Part shown: positions 11,216 through 24,019 of the stretch, piece after piece
Position numbering within the stretch: position 1 is the stretch's first letter
Layout of the letters: the number at the start of each line of letters is the position of its first letter
NCBI GenBank assembly: GCA_025200525.1
Contig: CM045770.1
Span: 87,568,084-87,632,083, forward strand
From: Camellia lanceoleosa
Lineage: Eukaryota; Streptophyta; Magnoliopsida; Ericales; Theaceae
Length of the DNA stretch: 64,000 nucleotides
Reading direction: 5' to 3'
Made by a program: the position numbers and the translations under genes
The notes under the pieces: generated by a model
Told to the model about the DNA's origin: nothing
Database searches by the model: none
Seen by the model: the letters and a program-made list of their open reading frames with translations, nothing else

Positions 11216-14200
11216 TGTCATGACCCAAACCCGCCCCTATAGGTTTAGCGTCGTAACCGGTCAGTAATCCTTGGATTACCAAAGGCCTCTTAACAGAATA
11301 ATGTATAATTAGGGACTGTGGAAGCAAATAGCAATTAAACAACTTCCATTGAGTTGTGCAGACTTATATGAGACAAAAGAATTTTAAACTTTATATACAT
11401 ATATACACATCATCCTTACGTCATTATATATACACAGATTAGACAAAGAGGGACTTAGCCCTATTTACAAAATAGACATAACTTGTCTAACCAATCAAGA
11501 AAACAAAACTTTAACTTTAAATCACATAGCCATAGTTGCTTGACATATCCAGAACCTCCACGAAAGGTATATAGGTTGGCTGACAAAAACATATTCCAAG
11601 CAGATGCCTCTAAGCCTGGTCACGAGCCTGTTCACCTACATACATAAATAATACAGAGAGCTAGAGCCCAATGAATAATAACAGAGTAAAGGGTTTTAAA
11701 GAATGATGTCCATATCGAATTCAAAAATCAGATTTCAAATCTCTTATCAAATCAGAAGCGTAGTCATGTTCATGTTCGTATTCGTATCAGAAACTCAGAA
11801 ATCAGCTTTCCAATCTCTTATCAAATCAGAAACACAGTTATGTTCATGTTCATATTCGTATCAGAAATAGAGTCCTATTCATATTCATAATCAAATCATG
11901 TGTGGTACTTCCTTTAGCGTAACATATCATGTTGGTCAAGCATATCAAGTTCCATAATGAAACCTCTGGTACCGGGTAAGATATCTCATACGTGGGCCAT
12001 GGTATTGTTTTTCCCAAGCGAGAGCCTCATACGGTAGATATTTCCGGCGAGGGCTCGCCACAGTATTATTTCCCAAGTAGCGCTGCCACAAGATAACCTC
12101 GGCTAGGGCCTCATCACCATAAGCCACAATATTATGTCCTCGGGCAAGGGCCCTCTACTAAGGATACCACAATTACTTTTCAAAGAAAATTGGACAATCA
12201 TTCATTCATACAAAACATAGCATTTTAGAAACCTATCATATCATATCATATCATAAGAAAATAATTAAAGTTAAACATAACTTTACAGAGTTATTACTCA
12301 CGTATAGTTGCGTATGTATTAGACAGATCACAAATCGTGCAAACAATAGCGCTTGACCTACACAAACAAATCACATATACATATCGAAACACAATATCAA
12401 TTCCTTGATCAAGCTTTGACTTTTCTTGTCTTTTTTCGCCTAAGTAGTCCGAGATTCTACTACGGTATTCTTCCTTTAGTTAAATGAATTGGATTCTTAT
12501 TTCACATATCCTTTCATCACTAAATCATTTTTTTATGAATAAACCAATTCTCGCTTGGCTTCTTAATCAAGTACTACTAAGTTAATGACTTATTCTTTTA
12601 ATCAACTAATTAATGTTGATTGTTAACTTATAAATCTTTATTGAGCCATAAATCAAATCTAGAATGCTTTGGAAAGAGATGAGAATAAAAATGCGAACTA
12701 AATGCAATTTTTTCCAAAATATGCTGAAAATAGGGTCTTTGCTCGAGCGCCACTTTGGTCGCTCGAACGGGCTGTAAAATTTGAAAAACTTCTGGGAGCT
12801 CGATTTTCACGCTCGAGCGAGACTTTCCTCACTCAAGCGGATAGTGTGAATTCTGGAATTTGCAGAATTGTAATTGAAGTTCAGATTTGATATTCAAAGC
12901 CTCAAAACATGTATTTTTGGTACCCAAATATGGAGAACCATTGTATAATTTAGTAAACACTCTCAATTAGAAATTATTTATTCAAAATCATGCTCCAATT
13001 GTCCAAATTTAGTTTTAACTCATTTTCTCCATAACAAGCCAAATTCCAAACCCAAAGTGATTAATCTCTAAATTAATCTCCATAAATTGAACATGGTTCC
13101 AATTTCTCATTTTCTTTTTAGTTACATAAAATTGACTTCAAGCTCTTTTTATTTTCCTTCAAAACATGAAATTAAAGTCATAAACTCCTTATAAAATCAT
13201 TCACATGTATGAAATTGACATCAAAATTACTAATTTTATATTCTTATAAATTTTCCAACTAATTTCCATAATCTTAAACTTAACTTAATTTGTAACCTCA
13301 ACTTAATTCATAATCATAGATGTTCCAAAATATGTTTAATTTAAATAAAATCTTAAATTACATTACATGCATGGATTAAAAATCTAATTATAAAATCACA
13401 ACTTTATCTAACATTAGATTAATTCTAAATTTCCATAAACTTGATGTTCATAAACATTTTTTTTCTTCAAAATGTGAACTTAAATGGTTCAATTTCTTCA
13501 AAATCCATGATGAATGTAAATACGGATTCAAATACTCATAGAATTCCTCATGCATGTAACAATGGAACTTAATCTCATGCAAGATTACAAAAATTAAACT
13601 CAAAATAATTAATTTCATAAACATGAGCCTAACTTAATTTTCTTCATCTTCTTGTTTATTTCTTCCAAATGATATGAAATTGAACCCAAATCCTTTTTGA
13701 TTTTAGTTGCTAGATGATTTATCTACAAGATTTAAGTTTCAATACTTTTACTTGGAGCCTTGATTTGTTGAATTTCTTGATCAAGCTTTGAGTTTCCTCC
13801 TTGGTCTTCGATTTCTGAGTTTCCTTCAAACCCATCAACACAAAGCGCCGCTTCTCTAATTTTCTCTTCCAACAGAGAGGAAGGCCTTATTGAGTGAGTT
13901 CAATTCATCTTTCTTTTATTACTCTCTCTCTCTCTCTTCTCTCGCTAATTTTCTTCCACAGAGGAAGGCCTTATTGAGTGAGTTCAATTCATCTTTCTTT
14001 TATTATTTTATTCTATTCAATTAGTGGGACACTTGGCCTTTTTATATAAAACCATGTGGTGGTGTATTGATTATTTCTTTAAATAATTAATCTTGCATAA
14101 AATACTTAATTGAGATTGAACTTTGATTATAATTAGCTTAATTAATCATCTCTTAATTTTAATTAGTTATGTAAACTTAACCCAATTAATCATGACTAAG

Positions 14201-14784
14201 TACAAATCTCATTTAATTTAATTAGTCTAATTTGACTTCTTTTAGAGCCCAATTAATTATATTTAAATTTATCAATCTTAATCAAATTTTAAATCAAACC
14301 CAAAAAGGCTCCAATATTAAATTAAACTTATTTTCATCATAAATGTTGATTTCCCAAATCATTTGGGCCTTCAATTTCGATCGTATTCCAAATTTCCGCC
14401 AATTAAACTACATATTCAAATTGGGCACCCTATAAATAAATTTAATTCATAATAATCTTAATTCCTAATTGTGATAACTTAATTAACTCCAATCTGCACT
14501 CCAATTAATCAAATCTTAGTTTTATAGATCTGAATCAATATTTAATTAAACTTCCCATATGGTCCGATACTCAAAATTTATAATAATTTAATTCACTATT
14601 TATACTTTCTTGAGCCATTTAGGCTTTCAATTTCTAATTCCAAAATAAATACTTAATAGAACCATAAATGAATCAATCTCCATAGTTTTCGTGAATACCC
14701 ATTAAATTGGAATAATTGGCAATTAAATTTCAAATCTCCTTAATTAATTAAGTGCTAATCATTATACGCGATGGGGTCATTACA
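11216..14784 (-). repeat. Complete LTR (3' LTR of the minus-strand element), about 3.57 kb
   Basis: Short terminal inverted repeats TGTCATGACCC / GGGTCATTACA bound the unit. Positions 11216-12815 align with 17770-19384, and the rest of the partner is lost in the gap. Inside, 12738-12840 carries several GCTCGAGCG-type palindromes. Positions 13855-13985 contain a tandem duplication of a GAGGAAGGCCTTATTGAGTG segment. Confidence 0.75.
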
Positions 14785-14798
14785 GCCTTCCCCCCTTA
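14785..14798 (-). other. Polypurine tract of the minus-strand element
   Basis: On the minus strand, AAGGGGGGAAGGC lies directly before the LTR start. That is the expected position and composition of the plus-strand primer for reverse transcription. Confidence 0.7.
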
Positions 14799-16600
14799 AA
14801 GAAGTTTGGTCCCCAAACTTAAGATACTTGTAAAAAATCGCTTATATAATTTGTCTCATTTCATTTCCTTTCCACGTAACTTCCTTTTTCATTGACTTTC
14901 ACATAAATTGAACTCATTCCCAATCACTTAATGGTTAATAACCCAAATTACATTCATAACGCCTCTATTAACATCAATCATATAATTTATATACTTTAGT
15001 TCATCAATCTATAATTCATATACTTCCTATGGTAGGAGATTTATTTTAAGGAATGTCTATGATTCTTATTTTCAAACCGATCAAAATTTTTAGCTATTAA
15101 CATGTTAGATTCTTCAAATTAAATTTAATAGTTAAGGCATCACTATTCAAGAACATAAGTTCTTTACGAGTCATTCAATGCTATTACCAACTCAACACAT
15201 TTCTCAACACGCTCCACATTTTGCTAGCTTGATACGATGGATAGCGGCACCCAACATTCATGCTTTCTACAATTGCCGACTTGATACAATGGCAATTGAA
15301 CACCCAAAAATATTTCTTATTCCTTCTTTTTTTTTTTTTTTTTTTTTTGTGCACATTATGTAGCATCTCCAAATAAGGTTTCATATGCTAATCTATAATG
15401 TAGTTTCAATTATATGGAAATGTAATCACATATTAATGGTCTCAATTTCAACAAACATCTTGGATACCAATTAACATAAATTGTTCCAAAATAGAGGGAC
15501 ACATCTGATTCGGTAACATGAGCGTATCAAAAGTCATAACGTATATATTTCACGTAAATTTATCGAGCCTATGTAAGTAATGTATGTTGGCTATACCCAT
15601 ATAGTCAGCAGCATAATCATATAGATTAGAATAGAACTTACATACTTCTTGTTAAATTAAGATCATCGTTGTTTTTTTTTTTTTTACACTATCATTTCAA
15701 GTGGTGATTCAATTCTATAGTGGGTCTACATTTTTAAGCGTCTCATTAACTTTATTATTTATCTAAGACCACACTTACATAAGTAATTCAAATTACATGT
15801 CATTATGCTTATTCCAATTCATAGACCTATTTAGATATATCCATTAACTTTGATCTATTGACACGCGGGTAATTTAGGGCTAAACTTTTAATTTTCCTTC
15901 AATCATTACAATTAGCCAATCAAAATTCTTATGTTCCCAAAGGTTCTTAAAGAAATATACGCTTGTCATTCTAGCTTATATTTGCTTCCTTATTTTCTAT
16001 TACGCTTCTTTCTTCCGCTCAACACTAGGATTGAATTTATTTTACAATAGGTTGCTATCATTCAATGTCGGATTTAAAATCTAAATTTAATTATGTCTAC
16101 AAGATCATAATATCATTCATTTCTAATCACTATTCCAATAAGGAATTATTGTGTTTTCCTTTCTAGAAGTCTATATTTTGACTTTTGGCAAATTAAGTTA
16201 ATTATAAATGTTTCTTTCAATGCTATCGAAGATTCAATAACGATATGATTTTAATAAATTCGCCCTTTCCTTTCTAATTCTCCGGTTTTAGTCTCCTAAT
16301 ATGGAGTACAATTTTCTTTCTATTCAAATAAGTTCCCAAACGATATAACTTTTGTTAGGCTAAGCAAAAATCCCAAATTTTTTATTGGCTTAAATCATTT
16401 AATCTTTTTATTTAACTTAAGTCTTGGCAATACTCCAATTTCCTTCAGCAATCTCAAAGTTGAGTTCCAAATAGCCAAATAGATGGGTTCTAATTTTTAT
16501 CAAATATTGATTAGGACTAATTCAAATAACGCCACACATATATAAATTTTAACTTCAAATTTCTATACATGCATTTAAAGCATTCCTACTAATTTCCAAT
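14799..16600. other. Interior of the minus-strand LTR element, non-coding
   Basis: No retroviral domain is readable on either strand. It contains T-tracts at about 15327-15347 and 15670-15686. I see no pol remnant. Confidence 0.6.
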
Positions 16601-17215
16601 TTATAGTTAAGTACTAACCTTTAATTAGTAAATCATTTGAGTTTTCTCCAGACTTTTAGAACAATCTTTACTAGATACCCTATCTTCCCACACTTGTAAC
16701 ATGCTTTAAGTCGATGACACAACCCCTATGTCGCCAGACATGTTGGAACATAGTGGACAAAGCTTATTACCTTGCTTAGAGTTGTTGGACTCTCCTAAGA
16801 CAAATTTCTTAGTCTTTTTCCCTTTGGTTCCTCTTTGACTTCACTCTTAACTCTTTTCCTTTGGTTTTGTGGTTTGTCATAGCACCGCAGATAGCCTTCA
16901 TTACTCTCTCAAGTACTTCTTCTACTTTGTCCAATCGTTTCCGCCAAAGTCTCGATTTCAATATCGTTTTAATTTTCACCATCTTTTCCTAATGATAGAA
17001 GAGAAGGGTCAAACACAAAATGATGGTTGATAACACGCTGTTAATGTCAACCGACTTAGAATATAACTCAAAACACATATCATATATAAGGAGGCATACA
17101 CGCATACATCTAAGGACATTGGTAGATAACCTATTCATTCCCATGGAATTTACCAAGAATTTCCGATCCGAAGCTTTGGCCAAACGTGATTCCAATTCCA
17201 CTTTCAAGGTCATTC
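16600..17215 (-). pseudogene. Decayed gag with zinc-knuckle remnant
   Basis: Reading the minus strand from about 16701 downward gives CYKCGKIGYLVK, followed after a one-base shift by DCSKSLE. This is a CCHC zinc knuckle with His replaced by Tyr. Just upstream a CPLCSNMSGD segment resembles the first cysteine pair of the double-finger arrangement seen in gypsy Gag proteins. An open frame at 17213-16989 on the same strand may be part of the capsid region but is not convincingly matched. The whole stretch is frameshifted and cannot encode a working nucleocapsid. Confidence 0.5.
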
Positions 17216-17749
17216 TACATAGGATGAGACTCTATAGTTTGACATTCCACAAACTAGGTTCCCACCAAAATATACCATCATACATATCAATTAATTCTCT
17301 TATCCTCACTTACTATAGTTTCACATGTTTCATTGATCATCAAATTCTTCAATTTGCCAAACATTCTCATGGTCTAAATTGACATTTAACCCTTATAGTT
17401 TTCATGACTTCCATTAAAGATTCTCATTTCTCATAGCATCATGTTTCCACAAATCAACATACTTATACCCCAATGTTCTAGTCAAAAATTCTGATTTCTT
17501 ATAACCTTAGAAATTCCACAATAATTCTCAGCTTTTAGCCTCATTGCTAAACTAATTAAACACATTCCAGCTTTTCTTATAATTATCACAATTCCATGAT
17601 AGCTCACAATATTTAGTTTCAATACTTAAACATATCAAAACAAATGTATATACATTTTCCTAATGCACCACTTATTACTTACTTTCTATATGCATAAACT
17701 GAAATCGTTCTAGACATTCTAATGCTCAATGGACATGTGTGAGAAATTA

Positions 17750-17769
17750 ACTCGTGCCTAATACCACTC
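17750..17769 (-). other. Primer binding site of the minus-strand element
   Basis: Directly adjoining the upstream LTR, the minus strand reads TGGTATTAGGCACGAG. This matches the plant initiator-tRNA-Met complement TGGTATCAGAGC at 9 of the first 12 bases. Confidence 0.65.
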
Positions 17770-19384
17770 TATCACGCACCCAAACTCACCCCTATAGGTT
17801 TAGCATTGTAAACGCCAAGATCCTTGATTGCCAAAGGCCTCTTTAATAGAATAACGATAATTAGGGGTTATGAAGCAAATAGCAATTAAACAACTTCCAT
17901 TGAGTCGCAAGTGCACTTATATGAGATGTATAATTTTAAACTTTATATACATATATACACATCATCTACGTCATTATATATACACAGACAGACAAAGAGG
18001 ACTTTGCTCCTATTTAATAAATATACACATAACTTGTCCAACTAATCACAGAAACAAAACTTAAACTTTAAATCACATAGCCATAGTCACTTGACATATC
18101 CTAACTCTCCACGAAGGCACATAGGTTGGCCGATTAAAAACATATTCCGTGTATGCTCTAAGCCCTGTCACGCCACGTCACCACATACATAAATAATACA
18201 AAGTTGAGCTAAAGCTTCAATGAATAATAACAAAGTAAAGGGTCTTAATGAATGATGTCCATATCGCATCAAATTGGATTTCAAATCTCTATCAAATCAG
18301 AAGTCGTAGTAATGTCTATAAGTTTGTATTCATATCGAAAACTCGTAAATCGCCTTTCAAATCTCTTATCAAATCGTAAACATAGTCATGTTCATGTTCA
18401 TATTCAGATAGAAGGTAGTCAAAATCGTCATATTCATATTCAAATCATGTGTGGTACTTCCTTTAGTGTGTAACATATCATGTTTACTTCAAGTTCATAT
18501 ACTGTCCATAATGGAACCTCCGGTACCGGTAATATATCTTATAATGGGACCACGAGTATTGTTTCTCCCAAGTAGGGCCGCAAATGGTATTATTTCTTCC
18601 GGCGAAGTGCCTAGGCCACTGGGTATAACTCCTCGGCTTAGGGCTCATCACCATAAGCTACAATATTATGTCCTCTAAGTAGGCTTCTACCATGGATACC
18701 ATGATGTACCATGCTATCTAAAAAAAATTGATAATCAATCATTCATTCATACAAAAACAAAGCATTTCGTAAACCTATCATCTTGTATCATCGTAAAATA
18801 CTTAAAAGTTAAAATTATAACTTACAGTGAAGTTATTACCACAGATAGTTAAAGAAGCACATCGAATGATCACAAATCAGGTAAACAATAGCGCTGTGGA
18901 CCTATACAAACATATCACATATAGGGCCAATATCAAAACACACATATCAATTCCTTTGGATCAAGCTTCGACTTTTCTTGTCTTTTTTCTCCAGTAGTCC
19001 GAGATTCTACTACGTGCCAGATTCTTTCTTTAGTTAAAATGAATCGGATTCTTTATTTCTACATATCCTTTCATTACTAAATCATTCTTTTCTCTAATAA
19101 ACCAATTCTCATTGCCAGTTTAATCATACTACTAAGCATTAACTTATTCTTCTTTTAATCAACTACTTAATGTTGATTGTTAACTTATTAATCTTTATTG
19201 GTTTCATACAAATCATATTCAGGAAATGCTTTTGGAAAGAGATGCTGAGAATAAATTATAAAACTAAAATGCAATTTTTTCCAAAAAATATGCTTCAAAA
19301 TAGGCCTCGCTTTGAGTGCCACTTTGGTCGCCTTTGAGCCGACCGTAAATGTTGTAAAATTTGAAGCTCGATTTTCACGCCGAA
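17770..19384 (-). repeat. Partial upstream LTR, ends at assembly gap
   Basis: It aligns along its full length to 11216-12815 but with very many small indels and substitutions. Several CAG sites of the intact copy read TCG or CG here (for example near 18340-18360). It is cut off by the N run. Confidence 0.75.
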
Positions 19385-19484
19385 NNNNNNNNNNNNNNNN
19401 NNNNNNNNNNNNNNNNNNNNNNNNNNNNNNNNNNNNNNNNNNNNNNNNNNNNNNNNNNNNNNNNNNNNNNNNNNNNNNNNNNNN
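19385..19484. other. Assembly gap (100 Ns)
   Basis: Exactly 100 Ns, the usual placeholder for a gap of unknown size. The LTR sequence on the left does not continue on the right. Confidence 0.99.
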
Positions 19485-20188
19485 AGTACTCGGTAAGTTT
19501 TATGCTTTTAGCATTCTTGCATCGCGATGTGAGTGTTGCCATGATAGCATGCTTGCCATGAGGCTATGTGCTTATATGATATAAGCGCTTGTGAATGCTG
19601 TGGGTGGAGGTTGAGTTATTTGAATTGGGACAATTCAGTTACATTGTTTTAAGCCCACTAGATAGTGGCAAAACCATGTTTTCTAAGCCCATCGAGGGTG
19701 GCGAGATCCGCATTTAGCCTACTGCGGGTAGCACCATCAAACCATTTTTTAACAAACAAACATGAAATGTTTTGTTCCATCGAGCGACCCAGTCTATACT
19801 TGTTTCTTCTTGAGCATCACATAGTAACCTAGGCTAATAATCGGAATAAGAGCATACAATGTTTTCAAAAAGCAGATATCATGGTTAGTAGAGGCGGTCT
19901 TTGGCCAAGGAGAGGGGTGCTCACGATGTGACCTTCCCTAATCGTACCCAAGTTCGAGCCAACTTTGGTAATAGCGACGTGGCCTTTGGCACGAGTTAGG
20001 GTTTCCTAAATTTCCCATTTAAAAATATTTAGGTGGCGACTACATTATCGGCAAAGCGGTCCATGTTTGGCACTTCTTTCAAAAATCTTTTTTCTCAAGC
20101 GATTTGCGGATTTGGACTCTTTGGTTGATTTAAACCGACACAAAAATCGAGTCGAGCATGGCAGGGTCCCTCGCGGACATGCTACAGG
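19485..20188. other. Unassigned repeat-like fragment between gap and Tat element A
   Basis: It contains repeated phrases such as AAGCCCACTAGATAGTGG and AAGCCCATCGAGGGTGG near 19650-19710. Near 20033 is AGGTGGCGACT, a sequence that I associate with 3' ends of some gypsy LTR elements. There is no coding domain. It is probably a fragment of another LTR element, with its join to element A possibly an assembly junction. Confidence 0.3.
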
Positions 20189-20755
20189 TTGGTAGACGAT
20201 AAATAGTCATACCGGTTTTATGTACTAGGTCGATCGTATATTGACACGGTTGGGACTTGTTAGCTCGGCTTGCTTGCGTACTAGTTCGGTTGAACTCAAT
20301 TATAGTTACCGGTTGTGGCATGAGAAACCAAGTAGGAGAAATAAAGGTGAAGTTTGGACTATTAATTAATTCGGTTGTAAGGAAGTTCGGCCATAATGTA
20401 GCCATCTCTCTTGGCTTATGCAGTGAGGGGGTGTTGAAGATAAGCATTATCTTCCAGGAGGAGTAATCCTAGAAGGACTCTTCGCATGGAGAAGTTAGAG
20501 TCCTACCAGGACTGTGGCACGCGGAACCTATATAAAGCTCACCAATATCACCTTTGAGGAGGTAACACAATTGCTCCTGAATACATTGAGCTTTGCCTTC
20601 TTGTCTTGCTTATCGACTTAGGCATCGGAGAGGTTTCGGCACACACCACGCCGCTAGCTCACGTTGATATTTTCAGGTGGTGGAACGACATCGTACAGAG
20701 GAACGAAGACTTGGTCAACAGGATTATACGAGAAGGTGTATTTTTTTCCCGCACA
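20189..20755 (+). repeat. 5' LTR of element A (truncated)
   Basis: It aligns to 31161-31770 of the 3' LTR. The first about 164 bp of the LTR are absent, and an internal deletion near 20460 removes about 35 bp. A TATA box (TATATAAA, 20529-20536) lies about 220 bp before the LTR end. Confidence 0.85.
20529..20536 (+). promoter_or_regulatory. LTR TATA box, element A
   Basis: TATATAAA, preceded by GGAACC, is conserved at 31539-31546 in the 3' LTR. It corresponds to TATAAAAG at 40948 in element B. Confidence 0.6.
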
Positions 20756-20756
20756 A

Positions 20757-20775
20757 TTGGCGCCGTCTGTGGGAA
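20757..20775 (+). other. Primer binding site, element A
   Basis: TTGGCGCCGTCTGTGGGAA starts one base after the LTR. The same site follows the 5' LTR of element B (41180-41198). The TGGCGCCG form is typical of Tat/Athila-type plant elements. Confidence 0.85.
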
Positions 20776-20821
20776 AAAACAGACAAGAACAACCTCTTGA
20801 CCAAGTTTTCCTCGAACATCA

Positions 20822-22600
20822 ATGGCGAACAACGAAGAATTGCCCCAGTCCGCCGTTGACGGACTAACTCCAGAAGGAGGTGCAAGGCGCAAAGGCCTAC
20901 CTTTGGTCCCTCCCATGGCGAGCCTGGAACCACAGAGGCAGAATTCCAGGAGGGATGCGAGGGGACGAAGGAGAAATAGCAGCCCTCATCCCTCTCGTTC
21001 GCAAAGTCCAGAAAGACAAAGGCGCAGAGTTGATCCTCAAAGTCCGGAGGATCGCGTCCAGAAACAAACGAATCGATCCGTAAGATGGCGGCGGACATGG
21101 AGTCATTGAAGCGCCAGATAAAAGGAAAAGAAGTGGCGACCGGAGTGGGGCGCAACGACAAGACGCCCCCTCGCCACTCCGAGGGTCGTGGAAGGAATTC
21201 TACACCCTCTCAACCAGAAGACAGAAGCCTCAGGACAGGCGACACGCGATCCGTAACTTCCAGGACTCGTCACTCCAGGTCTGAGAGGACGAGGCCTGAG
21301 AGGTCATACACTGAGGGGAGTACCTATTGGCCCTCACATACGCATCATACGAGGTCCAGACAGACGGAATTACCTAGGTCGTCCGACCTAAGGTCCATGT
21401 TGGAAGAAAAGGCACGATGGAAGGAGGACGCCAGGGCGCGCGATCCCCACAGGGTTCCTGCCTTGCAGCGATTGGCTCCTCGGACGCATGGAAGCGTCGA
21501 GGTTGGAATGCCAAGGCCGCACTTGGCATACGAACCAGCGGATAAGGCATTGGCGAGGCTGCAGACCTCACCATTCGTCCCCGAGATTGAGAATGCGCCC
21601 CTTCCATCAGGCTTCCTACAACCCAAGTTCACGACGTATGAAGGAAAGACAGACCCCTACACCCACTTGAGCCACTTTCGCCAGGTTATGGCTGTATATC
21701 GGCGGAATGAGGCATTGATGTGTATCCTATTCCCCTCAAGCCTCGGCGACCTAGGCTTAACTTGGTTTGAGAAGCTTCCAGAGGGCAGCATAGCCTCCTG
21801 GGCGCAATTAGCAGAGGCGTTTGTAACTCGGTTCAGAACAAACACAAAAACTCCGGTGGAGATCGACCAGTTGCTCTCCATCGACATGGGCGACAAGAAG
21901 ACCCTGAGGTCTTACAGCGATCGCTCTTGGGAGACATTCAACAGATTAGGGCGCCCAACCAACCTCGCCATTACGCGATACAAAGAGGCCTTCCAGTCGG
22001 GAACAGACTGAGGGACTCTATCACCATGACTCCGCCACTTACCATGGAGGCCCTGATGGAGAGAGTGCATCAGCACATTAGGGTGGAAGAGGATGGCGCT
22101 CGTGCCAAAGCAAAAAGCTGTGCGATCGCGACACTGAAGAAGACCTCGGCAAAGGTCAATACGGTGGTCGCCGAAACCAAAAGCAGGCGAGCGAGACAAT
22201 GATGAAGACCAAGACAAGAGATGGTTGAGAGTCCATCGCCATAACCACGGTGTTCAAGAAACCGATCTAGTATACTCGGTGAGATTCGAGACGAGCCTTT
22301 CGTCAAGTGGCTCGCCAAGTTAAGCGAGGCCGAAGGATTATGATGAGATCGGATGCACCTTCCACAAGGAAAAGGGGCACCGAATCGAAGCCTGCCGAGG
22401 CGACATTCGAAGAGTTGGTGGCGGCCACTGGATAAATACATAGAAGGAGGCGCGGCCACCCCAAGACCACAACCTCCCAATGGAATGCCGATCGACGCCC
22501 GCCACAAGGCACCATCAACGTAATCCATGGAGTCTTTGAACCAGAGCGAGTATGCGAGCTCGAGGTTCAATCAAAAAGCGAGCACTTGAGAGAGGTGCTA
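20822..22600 (+). pseudogene. Gag of element A (frameshifted)
   Basis: Gag builds the virus-like particle that packages element RNA. The ATG at 20822 follows a short leader after the primer site. An Arg/Ser-rich N-terminal region (SQSPERQRR) is followed by a frameshift near 21090, and the ORF continues to 22011. That part holds the capsid-type retrotransposon gag domain around 21720-21960 (LTWFEKLPEGS, then FVTRFRTN). After another frameshift the region ends in a CCHC-like knuckle of the C-x2-H form near 22350-22400 (TFHKEKGH). Compared with element B, 22000-22700 has dense small differences, many at CAG/CTG sites. It is either a pseudogene or partly mis-sequenced. Confidence 0.82.
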
Positions 22601-22699
22601 AGTGCCCAACCGATCGTTAAAGGGGAGCGAAGCCACGAACATCATGTCCTTTTCGGATAAAGACTTGGACAGAATATATTGCCCATAACGATGCCTTGG

Positions 22700-24014
22700 T
22701 CATCACTCTCGAGTCAAGGATTTTGGCGTCAGCGGATTCCCGATTGACCAAGGTAGTTCGTGCGAAATCATGTATTACGAAACTTTCAAGCAACTCAAGT
22801 TGCAAGACAAGGACTTAGCCCCTGCCGTATCCCCTCTGATTGGATTTAATTCTATGCCAGAGTGGCCAGTCGGCAAAATCATCCTCCCAGTCAGAGCAGG
22901 GAGTGTGACAAAGCAAGTGGAATTCTGGGTGTTAAAGGTTCCCTCCACCTACAACATCATCCTAGGCAGAACATGGCTGCACGCCATGCGCTCGGTGGCA
23001 TCCTCCTACCACCAAGTGATGAGGTTCCCCAACGACACCGGAGTAATAGAAGAAGTTTATGGGGACCAGATTATGTCCAAGCAATGCTTCGTCGCAACGA
23101 ATGGTAGCCGCGCTGCCAAAGGATATGTTCATTCGGTTGAAGAACCAGAGAGTAATGAACTATTCGCGGATATTGGCAAAGCGGCTGATCAAAAAGCAGT
23201 GGAGGACTTGGTAGAAGTCAGGATAGATGAGAAGAACCCGGAAAAGTTCTTCCTACTTGGATCGTCGTTGTCCAGCACTGAGAGATTGGAAGTCTTGGAA
23301 TTTCTGACCTCCAACATCGAAGTGTTCGCCTGGACCCCATACGACATGCCAGGCATTGATCCCAACTTCATTTGCCATCAACTCAATGTCCACCCTTCTG
23401 CTAGACCGGTCATCCAACGCACGCGCAGATCGGCACTCCACCACGCCGAGATAGTGGCAGAAGAGGTGGGTAACTTGTTAGAAGCAGGGGCGAGTAGTAG
23501 CGTGCACTACCCCAGGTGGATCTCTAACACAGTAGTAGTGCCAAAGAAGAATGGGAAGTGGCGCGTCTGCGTCGACTATAAAACTGTCAACAAAGCATGT
23601 CCAAAGGACAGTTTCCCCCTGCCAAGGATAGATCAATTGGTGGACCTAACAGCAGGACACAGCAGGCTTAGCTTCCTTGACGCATACAGAGGCTACCATC
23701 AGATAGCCATGCACGAACCAGATCAGGAAGTAACGTCCTTCACCACTCCAAGAGGACTATATTGTTACAAAGTCATGCCCTTTGGCCTAAAGAACGCAGG
23801 GGCGATGTTTCAGAGAATGGTTACCAAGATGTTTGAGCCATTGTTAGGCAGAACAATGGAGGCTTACATCGACGACATGGTGGTCAAAAGCAAGGATGCG
23901 GAAGACCATCTAAGGGACCTAGATGAGATGTTCCAGATCCTGAAGCAACACAAGCTGCTTAACGCTTCTAAGTGCGCATTGATTGTAGGGTCAGCAAGTT
24001 TGGGTTTCTGGTGA
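22700..24014 (+). pseudogene. Protease and reverse transcriptase of element A
   Basis: The aspartic protease region starts about 22735, with active-site context [11 protein letters not shown] (Asp-Gln-Gly instead of the commoner Asp-Ser/Gly-Gly). It continues through a LGRTWLHAM flap-end motif near 22965. The RT domain runs from about 23400, with [17 protein letters not shown], the motif-A aspartate in [12 protein letters not shown] and the catalytic box YIDDM near 23865. The ORF 22770-24014 ends by frameshift near 24000 inside the connection domain (NASKCA...). Catalytic residues of RT are intact, but the start of the protease is out of frame with gag and the end out of frame with RNase H. 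Confidence 0.85.
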
Positions 24015-24019
24015 CCAAT

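Larger units (their letters stand above)
11216..19384 (-). mobile_element. Minus-strand LTR retroelement with very long LTRs and gag remnant only (LARD-like)
   Basis: Two direct repeats flank an interior of about 3 kb. The downstream LTR is 11216-14784 and the upstream LTR begins at 17770 and runs into the assembly gap at 19385. The complete LTR starts TGTCATGACCC and ends GGGTCATTACA on the plus strand, giving the TG...CA termini of LTRs. A purine-rich tract (PPT) and a tRNA-Met-type primer site on the minus strand fix the orientation. The interior has no protease, RT or integrase and shows only a decayed gag zinc knuckle. This matches large non-autonomous LTR derivatives of gypsy elements. 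The two LTRs are strongly diverged with many indels, so the insertion is old, or the right copy is poorly sequenced. Confidence 0.75.

Noticed and set aside
15184..15384. Lys-rich minus-strand frame near 15.2 kb
   Set aside because: It is created by a poly-T tract inside the non-coding interior of the LTR element.
20659..22570. Several minus-strand open frames of 60-166 codons across gag of element A
   Set aside because: They are mirror frames of GC-richer gag coding sequence, with no domain and no matching position in element B.
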